Source: an uncultured Clostridia bacterium (GTDB lineage: Bacteria; Bacillota; Clostridia; Peptostreptococcales; Acidaminobacteraceae). From it: 22,237 nucleotides of DNA. The translations under genes were made by a program, and so were the position numbers. The stretch spans positions 1 to 22,237 of the forward strand of contig CAMFGQ010000008.1 of NCBI GenBank assembly GCA_945950065.1, given 5' to 3'. Shown piece after piece: positions 14,433 through 22,237 of this stretch. How positions within the stretch are numbered: position 1 is the first letter of the stretch; each line of letters starts with the position of its first letter. A model generated the notes under the pieces. That model had not been told where the DNA came from. It did not search any database and was given only the letters and a program-made list of their open reading frames with translations.

Positions 14433-16246
14433 TGAAGCTTTCTTCAATTACTTCGCCCAAGGATATTAAAGAGTGTAGTATTGTTGAACTAGAAGTCCTT
14501 GCTGCCCAAATACGCGCATTCCTTTTGGAATCCCTGTCAAAAACAGGTGGACATCTCTCGTCAAATTTAGGAACTGTTGAACTAACCCTGGCACTACACA
14601 GGGTTTTTGACGCCCCAGAAGATCGGATTATTTGGGATGTTGGCCACCAGGCTTACACCCACAAAATCCTCACTGGACGTCAGGAATCCATGGCTACCCT
14701 TCGCCAATTTGGTGGACTCAGTGGCTTTCTAAAATGTAGAGAAAGTGAGTATGACTGCTTTGGGGCAGGACATGCTACCACATCACTTTCATCCCTTTTA
14801 GGCTTTATGATAGCCGATAAGGCCCAGGGAAAAAACAACTATCATGTTGCCGTCATTGGAGATGGTGCCCTTAGCGGTGGTATGGCTTTTGAAGCCATGA
14901 ACATGATCGGTGTACGGAAAGAACAGGCCATGATCATCCTCAATGACAATGAAATGAGCATTGGTAGAAATGTGGGTGGCCTCTCCAGTAAACTGAACCA
15001 AATCCGTAATCAAAAAGGCTATCTAGCCATTAAAAGTAAAGTGAAACCACAACTTCGTCCAGGCTTGACCAAAGCCATTGCTGCCATGAAACGCAGCATG
15101 CGTGGACTGGTTATGAGTTCAACTCTTTTTGAAGATCTAGGCATCCGTTACTATGGACCCATTGATGGGCATGATTTAGAGGGCATGATTGAGATCATGA
15201 AGGACCTAAAAGACTATCCAGGTCCAGTGGTACTCCATGTCTTAACAAAGAAGGGTAAAGGCTACCCCGCAGCTGAACAGGACCCTAATCTCTATCATGG
15301 AGTAGGGCCCTTTGATCCACAAAAAGGCATTAAGCCAGAAGAAAAATGTGATTTCAGTACCGTCTTTGGCAAGAAACTTCTTGAATTAGCTCGCGGCAAT
15401 GAAAAAATCTTTGCCATTACGGCTGCCATGGCAGATGGTACTGGCCTAAAACCCTTTGAACATGAACTTCCAGATCGTATCATTGATGTAGGCATTGCTG
15501 AAGAATCGGCCTTAACCATGTCCACAGCCATGGCCCTTGCTGGCCTAAAACCCTATGTGGCCATTTACTCAACCTTCCTACAACGTGCCTTTGATCAAAT
15601 GATTCATGATATGGCGCTTCATCAAGCACCTGTCGTGCTCTGTATTGACCGTAGCGGCATTGTGGGGGCAGATGGGGAAACCCATCAGGGAATCTATGAC
15701 ACGGCCTATTTAGGCATTGTTCCTGGCCTTACTGTGCTTGCACCTATGGATCAACCTGAACTTGAAGCCATGCTGGAAGCCAGTGTAGACTTTCCTACGC
15801 CTCTTGCCATCAAATACCCCCGTGGTAATTGCTCGGTGATCAAGGACAATCCTGGAAACATCCTGGAAAATGTCCTCTATGAAAAAGGTGGAAAGACCCT
15901 GGTCATTAGCTACGGAACCATGATGGAATCTCTCCTTAAACTTCAGGAAGAAATCGACTTTGACCTCTATAATCATAGGGTGGTCTTTCCTCTTCGCCTG
16001 GAAGAATTAAAAGAGCTTTTCAAAGGCTATGAGAAGATTATTGTCGTGGAAGAGAACATCTATACAGGAAGCCTTGCTGAAAAGCTCAAGGCTGAGTTTT
16101 GTGAGAACAACATTCAGACCATTACCCTAAAAGATGGATTCCTAGAACAGGGTAGCATTGAGGAGCTTAGAACAGCTCAGGGCCTTGATGCTGCATCCAT
16201 CAAGGATGTGATTGTGGGGAAGGGTACTAAAAGTAATTTAGAATAA
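14432..16246 (+). CDS. dxs: 1-deoxy-D-xylulose-5-phosphate synthase
   Basis: Thiamine diphosphate enzyme of 604 residues joining pyruvate and glyceraldehyde 3-phosphate, the first step of the MEP isoprenoid pathway, also feeding thiamine and pyridoxal synthesis. The start of the TPP domain is marked by SKTGGHLSSNLG and WDVGHQAYTHK; the ThDP motif is GDGALSGGM (143–151) with N171/D172/N173. A central pyrimidine-binding domain contains DVGIAEESAL, and a C-terminal transketolase-like domain follows. It is slightly shorter than the usual 620–640. In many Bacillota, tlyA, nadK and argR follow dxs; here a spacer and then recN follow. Confidence 0.97.
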   Translation: MKLSSITSPKDIKECSIVELEVLAAQIRAFLLESLSKTGGHLSSNLGTVELTLALHRVFDAPEDRIIWDVGHQAYTHKILTGRQESMATLRQFGGLSGFLKCRESEYDCFGAGHATTSLSSLLGFMIADKAQGKNNYHVAVIGDGALSGGMAFEAMNMIGVRKEQAMIILNDNEMSIGRNVGGLSSKLNQIRNQKGYLAIKSKVKPQLRPGLTKAIAAMKRSMRGLVMSSTLFEDLGIRYYGPIDGHDLEGMIEIMKDLKDYPGPVVLHVLTKKGKGYPAAEQDPNLYHGVGPFDPQKGIKPEEKCDFSTVFGKKLLELARGNEKIFAITAAMADGTGLKPFEHELPDRIIDVGIAEESALTMSTAMALAGLKPYVAIYSTFLQRAFDQMIHDMALHQAPVVLCIDRSGIVGADGETHQGIYDTAYLGIVPGLTVLAPMDQPELEAMLEASVDFPTPLAIKYPRGNCSVIKDNPGNILENVLYEKGGKTLVISYGTMMESLLKLQEEIDFDLYNHRVVFPLRLEELKELFKGYEKIIVVEENIYTGSLAEKLKAEFCENNIQTITLKDGFLEQGSIEELRTAQGLDAASIKDVIVGKGTKSNLE

Positions 16247-16326
16247 AACAAAAGAATATCATGTATAACAAATAGAGATAAAATAGGAATCAAATCAAAA
16301 AAACTAACTAAAAAGAAAGATCCATC
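16247..16326 (+). other. A-rich intergenic spacer between dxs and recN
   Basis: Eighty nucleotides with 48 A and 18 G+C by count, the largest gap within the second half of the window. I see no hairpin terminator. A TAAAAT at 16279–16284 could be a weak -10, but there is no matching -35, and no clear Shine-Dalgarno precedes recN (only AAGAAAGA). It may hold a recN promoter. Confidence 0.6.
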
Positions 16327-17922
16327 ATGCTACGAGAATTAAGTCTTAAAAACTACCTGCTACTGGAAAACTTCACCTTAAGTTTTCATCCAGGCTTTAA
16401 TCTCATCACTGGAGAAACTGGCTCAGGAAAATCCGTCCTCTTGGAAGGTTTACGCATCCTTTTAGGCGAAACCGTTACCAAAGAGGATCTTTCTGATGCA
16501 GAAAATAAGGCTTATTTCGAGCTGATCTATGAAGACAAAGAGGAACTCATCACCTTAACCAGAGAAGTCTTTCCCTCGGGTAGGAGTGTCTCACGGATTA
16601 ATGGGGAGATCGCTAACCTCAATCAAGTCAAGGAACTCATGGCCCCTAAAATCGACTTCTATGGTCAGGGAGATCATTCTAGGCTTCTTTTACCTTCCTA
16701 TCAGCAGAGCCTCCTTTTAAGCTATGACAAGGAGAGAACCGCCCCCTTGTTAGAAAAGATAAGGGGCTATAAGGAAGAAGAGAAGCGCCTAAAGGAAGAG
16801 TTATCTCAGCTCAAAGACCTTTCTCCACTGGAGAAGGAAGCTTTAGAAGCACAAGAAAAAGAACTGCAGAGTCTTAAACTTAACCTTGAACAAGATATGG
16901 CGCTAGAAGAGAACTTCGACGAATTGCTTCATAGCAGAGAAATCCTCGAGAATCTAAGTGCTTCTCAAAAGGTATTAGAAGGTAGTGTGCTTTCAGGTCT
17001 CTATGATCTTGAGGACTCTCTGATGAAGCTACAAGAATTCAAGCGCTATGAGAACCACCACCGGAGAGCCAAGGATCTACGCTATGAACTGGAGGCTCTG
17101 CTGGAAGAGCTATCTGAACAGCTCTACAGCATTGACATTGATGAGAGTTATTTAGCCCAGCAAGAAGCTCGCTACAGTGAACTCAGGCGTATGAAACGCA
17201 AATACCAACGAGAGCTTCCTGAGCTTCAAGCTTATCAAGAAGAGATTAGTCTACAATTGGAGCGATCAAAAGGACTGGATGAAGAAAGACAGAGAATTGC
17301 TGATGAGAGGCTGAAGAATCGTGATGCCTATCTCAAAACAAGTCATGAGCTCCTTGAGATCCAGAAGAAAAGCTTCAAGAGTCTTAAAGCAGAATTACAA
17401 AAAATCCTCAAAGGACTCGAACTTCCTGATGCAGACTTTGCCTTAGAAATAGGGGAGAGAGAAGATGAGAAATTCTTTGACTATGGCCACTATACCATCA
17501 GTTTTCTCGCTTCCATGAACCGTGGGCCTCTTCGTCCTATGTCCCATGTTCTCTCTGGTGGTGAGATGAGTCGCTTGATGCTGGCCATCAAAGTCGTCTT
17601 TTCTCAGGAAGAACAAGGCACCATGGTCTTTGATGAGATCGACACAGGTATCTCAGGTAAGGTTGCCCATGAAGTTGGAAAAACCATCGGGGAGCTATCG
17701 AAAAAACAACAGATCATCGCCATAAGCCATTTGCCCCAAGTGGTTGCCTTTAGTGATTCTCATTTTTATCTGGAGAAAGAAAAGGGTACCAGTAGGGTAA
17801 GAAAACTGGATGAAGACGAGCATGTGGAGGTCTTGGCCACCATGATGAGTGCTCAGAAAACCCAGGCAAGTTTAGAAACTGCCAAGGCCATGATAGAGCG
17901 GGCAAAAGGAGGAAATCAATGA
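16327..17922 (+). CDS. recN: DNA repair protein RecN
   Basis: SMC-like ATPase of 531 residues that acts early in double-strand break repair, tethering DNA and helping RecA loading. The N-terminal ATPase half has the P-loop GETGSGKS (29–36). A long helical coiled-coil region (about 145–370) rich in Glu/Lys/Leu separates it from the C-terminal half, which holds the ABC signature LSGGE (409–413), Walker B VFDEID (434–439) and the ISHLPQV switch motif. Length is slightly below the typical 550–570, owing to shorter coiled-coil arms. The start codon lacks a strong Shine-Dalgarno. AAAGGAGG at its end serves deoB, which overlaps by 4 nt. In spore-formers spoIVB and spo0A follow recN; here they do not. 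Confidence 0.96.
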   Translation: MLRELSLKNYLLLENFTLSFHPGFNLITGETGSGKSVLLEGLRILLGETVTKEDLSDAENKAYFELIYEDKEELITLTREVFPSGRSVSRINGEIANLNQVKELMAPKIDFYGQGDHSRLLLPSYQQSLLLSYDKERTAPLLEKIRGYKEEEKRLKEELSQLKDLSPLEKEALEAQEKELQSLKLNLEQDMALEENFDELLHSREILENLSASQKVLEGSVLSGLYDLEDSLMKLQEFKRYENHHRRAKDLRYELEALLEELSEQLYSIDIDESYLAQQEARYSELRRMKRKYQRELPELQAYQEEISLQLERSKGLDEERQRIADERLKNRDAYLKTSHELLEIQKKSFKSLKAELQKILKGLELPDADFALEIGEREDEKFFDYGHYTISFLASMNRGPLRPMSHVLSGGEMSRLMLAIKVVFSQEEQGTMVFDEIDTGISGKVAHEVGKTIGELSKKQQIIAISHLPQVVAFSDSHFYLEKEKGTSRVRKLDEDEHVEVLATMMSAQKTQASLETAKAMIERAKGGNQ

Positions 17923-19073
17923 AGCGTGTTGTGTTGATCATTTTGGATTCTCTGGGAATTGGACATGCACCAGATGCAGCAGATTTTGGTGATGAAGGTG
18001 CCAATACCCTAGGTTCCATTTTAACGAAAAATCCTAATCTTAAGAATTTAAAAAAGCTAGGACTTGGGGAAATTGACAAAGTCCAGGGACTTGGAGAGGA
18101 ACCGGCACCTCTTGGTGTCTATGGTGCCTTAGAGGAAGTGTCAGCTGGAAAAGATACAACCATTGGTCACTGGGAGATTGCAGGACTTGAGATCCTACGT
18201 CCATTTCCAACCTATCCAGATGGATTTCCTGATGAGATCATGAAAGAGTTTGAAGAAAGAATAGGAAGAAAAACCCTGTGCAATAAACCCTACAGTGGGA
18301 CTGAAGTCATCAAAGACTATGGTGAAGAACACAGAAGAACGGGTTTTCCTATCGTCTATACCTCAAAGGACAGTGTCTTTCAGATTGCAGCCCATGAAGA
18401 GGTGATTCCCATTGAAGAGCTCTACACCATGTGTGAGATTGCACGGGAGCTACTGGTGGATGAACATGCAGTAGCCAGAGTGATTGCTCGTCCCTTTATT
18501 GGAGAGCCAGGCAATTATACGCGTACGGCCAATCGTCGCGACTATTCTATGGATCCCTTTGAGCATACTCTCTTGGATCATTTAAAAGAGCAAGGCTATG
18601 ATGTTATCTCCGTTGGCAAAATCTACGACATCTTTAATGGAAGTGGACTAACCAAAGAGAGACACACTGAAAGCAACATGGATGGAGTGGACCAGACTTT
18701 AGCCTTTATGAAAGAAGAGTTCCATGGTCTTCTCTTTACCAATCTTGTGGACTTTGATGCAAACTTTGGCCATAGGAGAAATGTACAGGGCTATGCCGAT
18801 GCCCTTGAAGCCTTTGATCAGCGTCTCCCCGAAATCTACGACGCCATGGGAGAGGAAGATCTTTTGATCCTTGCAGCTGATCATGGAAACGACCCCAACT
18901 ATACAGGAACCGATCACACGAGAGAACGTGTACCAGTCCTTCTTTATCACAAATCAATCAAGCCGAGGAACTTTGGGGTGAAGAGAGGCTTCTATCATAT
19001 TGCTGCAACCATTTATGACTATCTGGGGGCCAAGGGCTCTGCCAGAGGAGAAAGTTTATTGGATGAGTCATGA
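17919..19073 (+). CDS. deoB: Phosphopentomutase
   Basis: Alkaline-phosphatase-superfamily mutase of 384 residues that interconverts (deoxy)ribose 1-phosphate and (deoxy)ribose 5-phosphate. The metal motif LDSLGIGHAPDA (D10) is at the N-terminus; the phosphorylated Thr is T80 in AGKDT, followed by GHWEIAG. The cap domain contains VFQIAAHEE and RPFIG, and the C-terminal metal motifs are DFDANFGHRR and ADHGNDPNYTGTDHTRE. Its AAAGGAGG ribosome binding site is in the end of recN. It overlaps pdp by 4 nt, so salvage of deoxyribose from nucleosides is encoded as a unit: Pdp makes the 1-phosphate and DeoB converts it. Confidence 0.97.
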   Translation: MKRVVLIILDSLGIGHAPDAADFGDEGANTLGSILTKNPNLKNLKKLGLGEIDKVQGLGEEPAPLGVYGALEEVSAGKDTTIGHWEIAGLEILRPFPTYPDGFPDEIMKEFEERIGRKTLCNKPYSGTEVIKDYGEEHRRTGFPIVYTSKDSVFQIAAHEEVIPIEELYTMCEIARELLVDEHAVARVIARPFIGEPGNYTRTANRRDYSMDPFEHTLLDHLKEQGYDVISVGKIYDIFNGSGLTKERHTESNMDGVDQTLAFMKEEFHGLLFTNLVDFDANFGHRRNVQGYADALEAFDQRLPEIYDAMGEEDLLILAADHGNDPNYTGTDHTRERVPVLLYHKSIKPRNFGVKRGFYHIAATIYDYLGAKGSARGESLLDES

Positions 19074-20392
19074 GAAGTTACGACATCATATATAAAAAGC
19101 GAATAAAAGGAAAGCTAACAGAAGAAGAAATCCATCATATGATTACTGGCTATGTTACAGGAGAGATTCCCGATTATCAGATGGCTGCCTTTTTAATGGC
19201 TTCCTTTATTCAGGGACTGGATGAGGAAGAAACCTTTTACCTCACCATGGAGATGCTCCATTCAGGTGAACACATGGATTTATCTGCCATCCCTGGAATG
19301 AAAGTAGACAAGCATTCTACAGGTGGAGTCGGTGATAAAACCACACTAACCTTGGCACCACTTGTCGCCAGCTTTGGTATCCCCATGGCAAAGATGTCTG
19401 GACGGGGGCTAGGCCATACAGGTGGCACAGTGGATAAACTGGAAGCCATTCCTGGATTTCGTACCGAGATCAGCGAGGAAGAATTTATTGAGCAGGTCAA
19501 AACCCATGGTGTAGCTGTTGTGGGACAAACTAAAAATCTAGTTCCCGCCGATAAACTCATCTATGCCCTGCGTGATGTTACAGCAACCGTCGACCATCCT
19601 TCTTTAATTGCCTCCAGCATCATGAGTAAGAAGCTGGCTTCTGGAAGCAATGCCATTTTGTTGGACGTAAAAGTAGGCAGCGGTGCCTTCATTAAAACTG
19701 AAGAAGAAGCCATTCATTTGGCAAAAATCATGGTGAGTCTAGGAGAGCGTGCTGGAAGGACTACACGAGCCATGATTACCTCCATGGATCAGCATCTAGG
19801 CTTTGCCATTGGTAATGCCAATGAAGTAGAAGAAGCCATGGAAACCTTAAAGGGTAGGGGACCAGAAGATTTACGCCTCCTAACCTTAACTCTTTGTGCC
19901 CAGCTTCTGCTGATGGAAGGAAGTTTTGACGATTTTGATCAGGCAACGGAAGCTGCAGCCTTACACATCGATGATGGGAAAGCCTTTGCAAAATTCGAAG
20001 AATTTGTTACAGCTCAAGGCGGAACCAGCCTTGAGCTTCCCAAACCAAAACATTCTGCGGTAGTCCGTGCACCCCAAAGTGGCTATGTCAGTGAATTTGT
20101 CACCCAGGGAATTGGTGAGGCAGCTGCACTTCTAGGTGCAGGCCGTAGAACAAAAGAAGAAAGCATTGATTTATCTGCAGGCATCTATCTTCCCATCAAA
20201 CTTGGGGACTATGTGGAAGAAGGACAGGTAATTGCTCGCCTTGAAAGTACAAGAGTACAGGATTTTCGTGAAGCAGAAGAAAAACTCCTTTCTTCCATTA
20301 ACATTACTCCTGAGCAAAGGGACATTCCTCCACTGATTCGAGCTCTTGTCTTTGAAGAAGAGGGTGAAATTAAGGTGGAAACGTGGAGTTAA
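19070..20392 (+). CDS. pdp: Pyrimidine-nucleoside (thymidine) phosphorylase
   Basis: Phosphorolyses thymidine, deoxyuridine and possibly uridine to base plus (deoxy)ribose 1-phosphate. It has 440 residues. The phosphate-binding motif KHSTGGVGDK is at 81–90 and the family signature SGRGLGHTGGTVDKLE at 110–125. The C-terminal beta domain contains APQSGYVSEF and a later biotinyl-like segment GDYVEEGQVIARL. The DeoA and Pdp branches cannot be separated reliably by eye; Pdp is the usual form in Gram-positives. The gene overlaps deoB by 4 nt and scpA by 10 nt. An Arg-rich insertion is not seen, and all core regions are present. Confidence 0.93.
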   Translation: MRSYDIIYKKRIKGKLTEEEIHHMITGYVTGEIPDYQMAAFLMASFIQGLDEEETFYLTMEMLHSGEHMDLSAIPGMKVDKHSTGGVGDKTTLTLAPLVASFGIPMAKMSGRGLGHTGGTVDKLEAIPGFRTEISEEEFIEQVKTHGVAVVGQTKNLVPADKLIYALRDVTATVDHPSLIASSIMSKKLASGSNAILLDVKVGSGAFIKTEEEAIHLAKIMVSLGERAGRTTRAMITSMDQHLGFAIGNANEVEEAMETLKGRGPEDLRLLTLTLCAQLLLMEGSFDDFDQATEAAALHIDDGKAFAKFEEFVTAQGGTSLELPKPKHSAVVRAPQSGYVSEFVTQGIGEAAALLGAGRRTKEESIDLSAGIYLPIKLGDYVEEGQVIARLESTRVQDFREAEEKLLSSINITPEQRDIPPLIRALVFEEEGEIKVETWS

Positions 20393-21111
20393 GCATCAGT
20401 TTAGAAGAATTCTCAGGACCCCTTGATCTCCTGCTTGAACTGATTAAGCAGGATGAGATTGATATTTATAACATCCCCATTCATCGCATTACAAAGAGCT
20501 ATCTCGATGAAATGAATAAGCGTGCCATTCCTTCAGGAGAAATCGCTGAATTCATTACCATGGCAGCTTATCTTGTAGAGATTAAAAGCCAGATGCTGCT
20601 TCCCGATCATCAATTGCAATCTATTTTGGAGAATGAGGGAGACCCAAGAAGGCTCCTTGTAAGCCGTCTTTTAGAATATCAAAAGGTAAAAGAATCGAGA
20701 CTGTTCCTGGAGGAGAAAGAAGCCCTGCCTAAGCGAATCTATTCCGATGATCTACCTCTTCTTATGCCTAAACCCAAACCAGCCAGTTTAGACTTTCAAA
20801 TGGACCCAAACACTTTGAAAGAGGCCATGGAACGGCTGTACCAGCGAAGGGATAGCTATCATACCGAAGGAGTCTTTTATGATGAGATCCGTAAAGAAAA
20901 CTATTCCGTTATGCATCAGCAGCGTGAAATCCTTCAGCTCCTAAGCTATATGGATCGTACCACCTTTTCAGGACTCTTTCAGGAAGCACCTAGGGGTCAG
21001 TATGTTGCTGGCTTTTTAGCATTACTCAAATTAGCACAAGATCAGCGTATTCTTCTTCATCAAGAAGAAACCTTTAGTGAGATTGAAATAGAGAGGAGAA
21101 AGCATGGATAA
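20383..21111 (+). CDS. scpA: Segregation and condensation protein A
   Basis: Kleisin subunit of the bacterial SMC condensin, bridging the SMC heads and binding ScpB dimers. The 242-residue protein opens with the characteristic LEEFSGPLDLLLELIKQDEIDIYNIPI. Helices for SMC neck binding follow, and the C-terminal winged helix spans about 170–240, including GLFQEAPRGQYVAGFLALLKLA. The start is GTG with AAGGTGG 4 nt upstream, inside pdp. It overlaps scpB by 8 nt, as usual for this pair, which ensures matched synthesis of the complex. Confidence 0.96.
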   Translation: MELSISLEEFSGPLDLLLELIKQDEIDIYNIPIHRITKSYLDEMNKRAIPSGEIAEFITMAAYLVEIKSQMLLPDHQLQSILENEGDPRRLLVSRLLEYQKVKESRLFLEEKEALPKRIYSDDLPLLMPKPKPASLDFQMDPNTLKEAMERLYQRRDSYHTEGVFYDEIRKENYSVMHQQREILQLLSYMDRTTFSGLFQEAPRGQYVAGFLALLKLAQDQRILLHQEETFSEIEIERRKHG

Positions 21112-21610
21112 TCTACGAAGATTGGAATTGCTTTTCTTTGTTGCCAGAGAACCACTTTCCACAAGACGCATTGCCAGTCTACTTGGCATAAGAGGCTCAG
21201 AAGTCATGCTCTTGGTGGAGGAGCTACGAAGAGAATATGAAGAACAGAAAAAGGCCATCACCATTCAAAGCTTTGGTCAGCACCATCAGCTTTCAACCAA
21301 TGATCGCTATCAAGATCTGGTGGAAGCCTTTGTAGGGACTTCACCTAATCGTGGACTTGGTCCTTCTACTCTGGAGGTCTTAGCCATCATTGCTTATCGC
21401 CAACCCATTACACGAGTTCAGATCGATGAATTACGTGGTGTCGGTTCTGATTATTCCATTCGCGTTCTTCTGGATCGTGACCTCATTGAGGTAGGAGGGG
21501 AGTTAGATACACTAGGAAGCCCAAAGCTCTATGTGACCACACCTCGTTTCCTACGGAATTTTAGTCTACAGGAACTTTCTGACCTTCCTTCAGTAGGAGA
21601 AGAAGAATGA
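21104..21610 (+). CDS. scpB: Segregation and condensation protein B
   Basis: Partner of ScpA in the SMC–ScpAB condensin, 168 residues. Two winged-helix domains can be seen: the first (about 1–85) includes FVAREPLSTRRIASLLGI, and the second includes LEVLAIIAYRQPITRVQIDELRGV, the most conserved part of the family. The GAGGAGA site lies 7 nt before the ATG in the scpA 3' end. The stop overlaps the rluB ATG by 4 nt. In spore-formers, spmA and spmB (often dacB) lie between scpB and rluB; none is present here. Confidence 0.96.
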   Translation: MDNLRRLELLFFVAREPLSTRRIASLLGIRGSEVMLLVEELRREYEEQKKAITIQSFGQHHQLSTNDRYQDLVEAFVGTSPNRGLGPSTLEVLAIIAYRQPITRVQIDELRGVGSDYSIRVLLDRDLIEVGGELDTLGSPKLYVTTPRFLRNFSLQELSDLPSVGEEE

Positions 21611-22237
21611 GACTACAACAATACTTAGCACGTGCAGGAGTGGCTTCACGAAGAAAATCTGAAGAGCTGATCCGTGAAGGCAGAGTCAAAGTCAATGGAG
21701 TTCTAGCAGAATTAGGACAAAGAGTAAGCCCTGAAGATGTGGTACATCTTGATGATCAGCCTATCATGGGGGCTGAAAGCTTTGTCTATTTTGCTTTTCA
21801 TAAACCCAAGGGGGTTCTTTCGACCACCTCAGATGATCGTGGTCGAAAAACTGTCTTGGATTATTATCCCGGAAACAAACGTATTTTCCCTGTTGGGAGA
21901 CTAGACTATGATAGTCGTGGCCTGCTTCTCCTGACCAATGATGGTGATTTTGCTCAACTCTTTATTCATCCTCGTTTTGGATTGGATAAAGACTATGAAG
22001 TTACACTGGATCGACCCTTAAATAGAGAGGACATGAAAATCCTATGTGCGGGTCTTGAGGTAGATGGCTACCAAACAAAGCCCATCATGATTAAAGAGCT
22101 GGGAAGACAGCGCTATCTTTTTACTTTAGTAGAAGGTCGTAACAGACAGATCCGACGCATGGTTGAACAAAGAGGACGACGCGTTGTGGACCTTCTTCGT
22201 CTTCGCGTTGGACCTTTTACTCTAAAAGGAATCGAAG
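21607..22237 (+). CDS. rluB: 23S rRNA pseudouridine synthase, RluB/RsuA family (3'-truncated by window edge)
   Basis: Open from ATG 21607 to the window edge with no stop; 210 residues are visible of an expected 235–250. An S4 RNA-binding domain covers 1–60 (LQQYLARAGVASRRKSEELI, GRVKVNG). The RsuA/RluB catalytic domain follows, with the FHKPKGVLSTTSDDRG segment and the catalytic Asp, D100, in GRLDYDSRGLLLLTNDG. The RNA-binding motif EGRNRQIRRM is also clear. RluB modifies 23S rRNA in the peptidyl-transferase region; the location after scpAB supports RluB over RsuA or RluF. Start and end overlap show tight coupling with scpB. Confidence 0.95.
   Translation, partial: MRLQQYLARAGVASRRKSEELIREGRVKVNGVLAELGQRVSPEDVVHLDDQPIMGAESFVYFAFHKPKGVLSTTSDDRGRKTVLDYYPGNKRIFPVGRLDYDSRGLLLLTNDGDFAQLFIHPRFGLDKDYEVTLDRPLNREDMKILCAGLEVDGYQTKPIMIKELGRQRYLFTLVEGRNRQIRRMVEQRGRRVVDLLRLRVGPFTLKGIE

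Noticed and set aside
18147..18168. Possible loss of a catalytic Thr in DeoB (GKDTTIGHWE, where some homologues read GKDTxTGHWE)
   Set aside because: The conserved phosphorylated Thr is the one directly after GKD, which is present; the later position varies (E. coli has Ser).
1..22237. Mobile elements, CRISPR arrays, tRNA/rRNA genes, riboswitches, defence islands
   Set aside because: No transposase, inverted terminal repeats, regularly spaced repeats, cloverleaf-like sequence or leader long enough for a riboswitch was seen; coding density leaves very little non-coding space.

Overview
The window is a dense, entirely plus-strand run of housekeeping genes. It reads as a low-to-moderate GC anaerobic member of the Bacillota, most likely class Clostridia. 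The evidence is gene order (alaS–ireB–ruvX–DUF1292–fur–rnj–mltG–trmR–U32, then M24 peptidase–efp–CD1247-type protein–Asp23–nusB–xseAB–ispA–dxs–recN–deoB–pdp–scpAB–rluB), strong AGGAGG-type ribosome binding sites, and a ferredoxin-fused aldo/keto reductase of the kind common in strict anaerobes. I cannot name the genus. Both ends are cut inside genes: alaS lacks its 5' part and rluB its 3' end.

Region 1 (1–9407) holds alaS, ireB, a 2[4Fe-4S] aldo/keto reductase, ruvX, a His/Cys-rich DUF1292 protein, a Fur-family regulator, RNase J, a YlbF-family protein, a lipobox-bearing MltG, and the trmR–trhP pair for wobble-uridine 5-methoxylation of tRNA. Neighbours overlap by 1–14 nt or sit within a few bases, so the block looks like one transcription unit that begins upstream of the window.

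Region 2 (9408–11496) starts with an extended -10 promoter, followed by an Xaa-Pro-type M24 peptidase, EF-P and a very acidic CD1247-type protein. It ends at a strong 13-bp hairpin terminator. Region 3 (11497–16246) begins with an extended -10 promoter that abuts the terminator, then asp23-family, nusB, xseA, xseB (58 aa), ispA (TTG start) and dxs. An 80-nt A-rich spacer leads to region 4 (16327–end): recN, deoB, pdp, scpA, scpB and rluB, all overlapping.

Functionally the window joins translation (AlaRS, EF-P, tRNA U34 and 23S rRNA modification), RNA turnover (RNase J, YqgF, NusB), DNA repair and chromosome organisation (Exo VII, RecN, ScpAB), envelope synthesis (MltG, IreB, isoprenoid precursors from Dxs/IspA) and nucleoside salvage (DeoB/Pdp). 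I found no mobile element, CRISPR array, tRNA or new defence-type system.

The most informative signal is negative. At each of four junctions where spore-forming relatives carry sporulation genes (spoIIIA operon, spoIVB–spo0A, dacF–spoIIA, spmAB), the flanking genes here are directly adjacent. That suggests a lineage that has lost sporulation, with the surrounding order kept. This rests on remembered gene orders and needs a whole-genome check.
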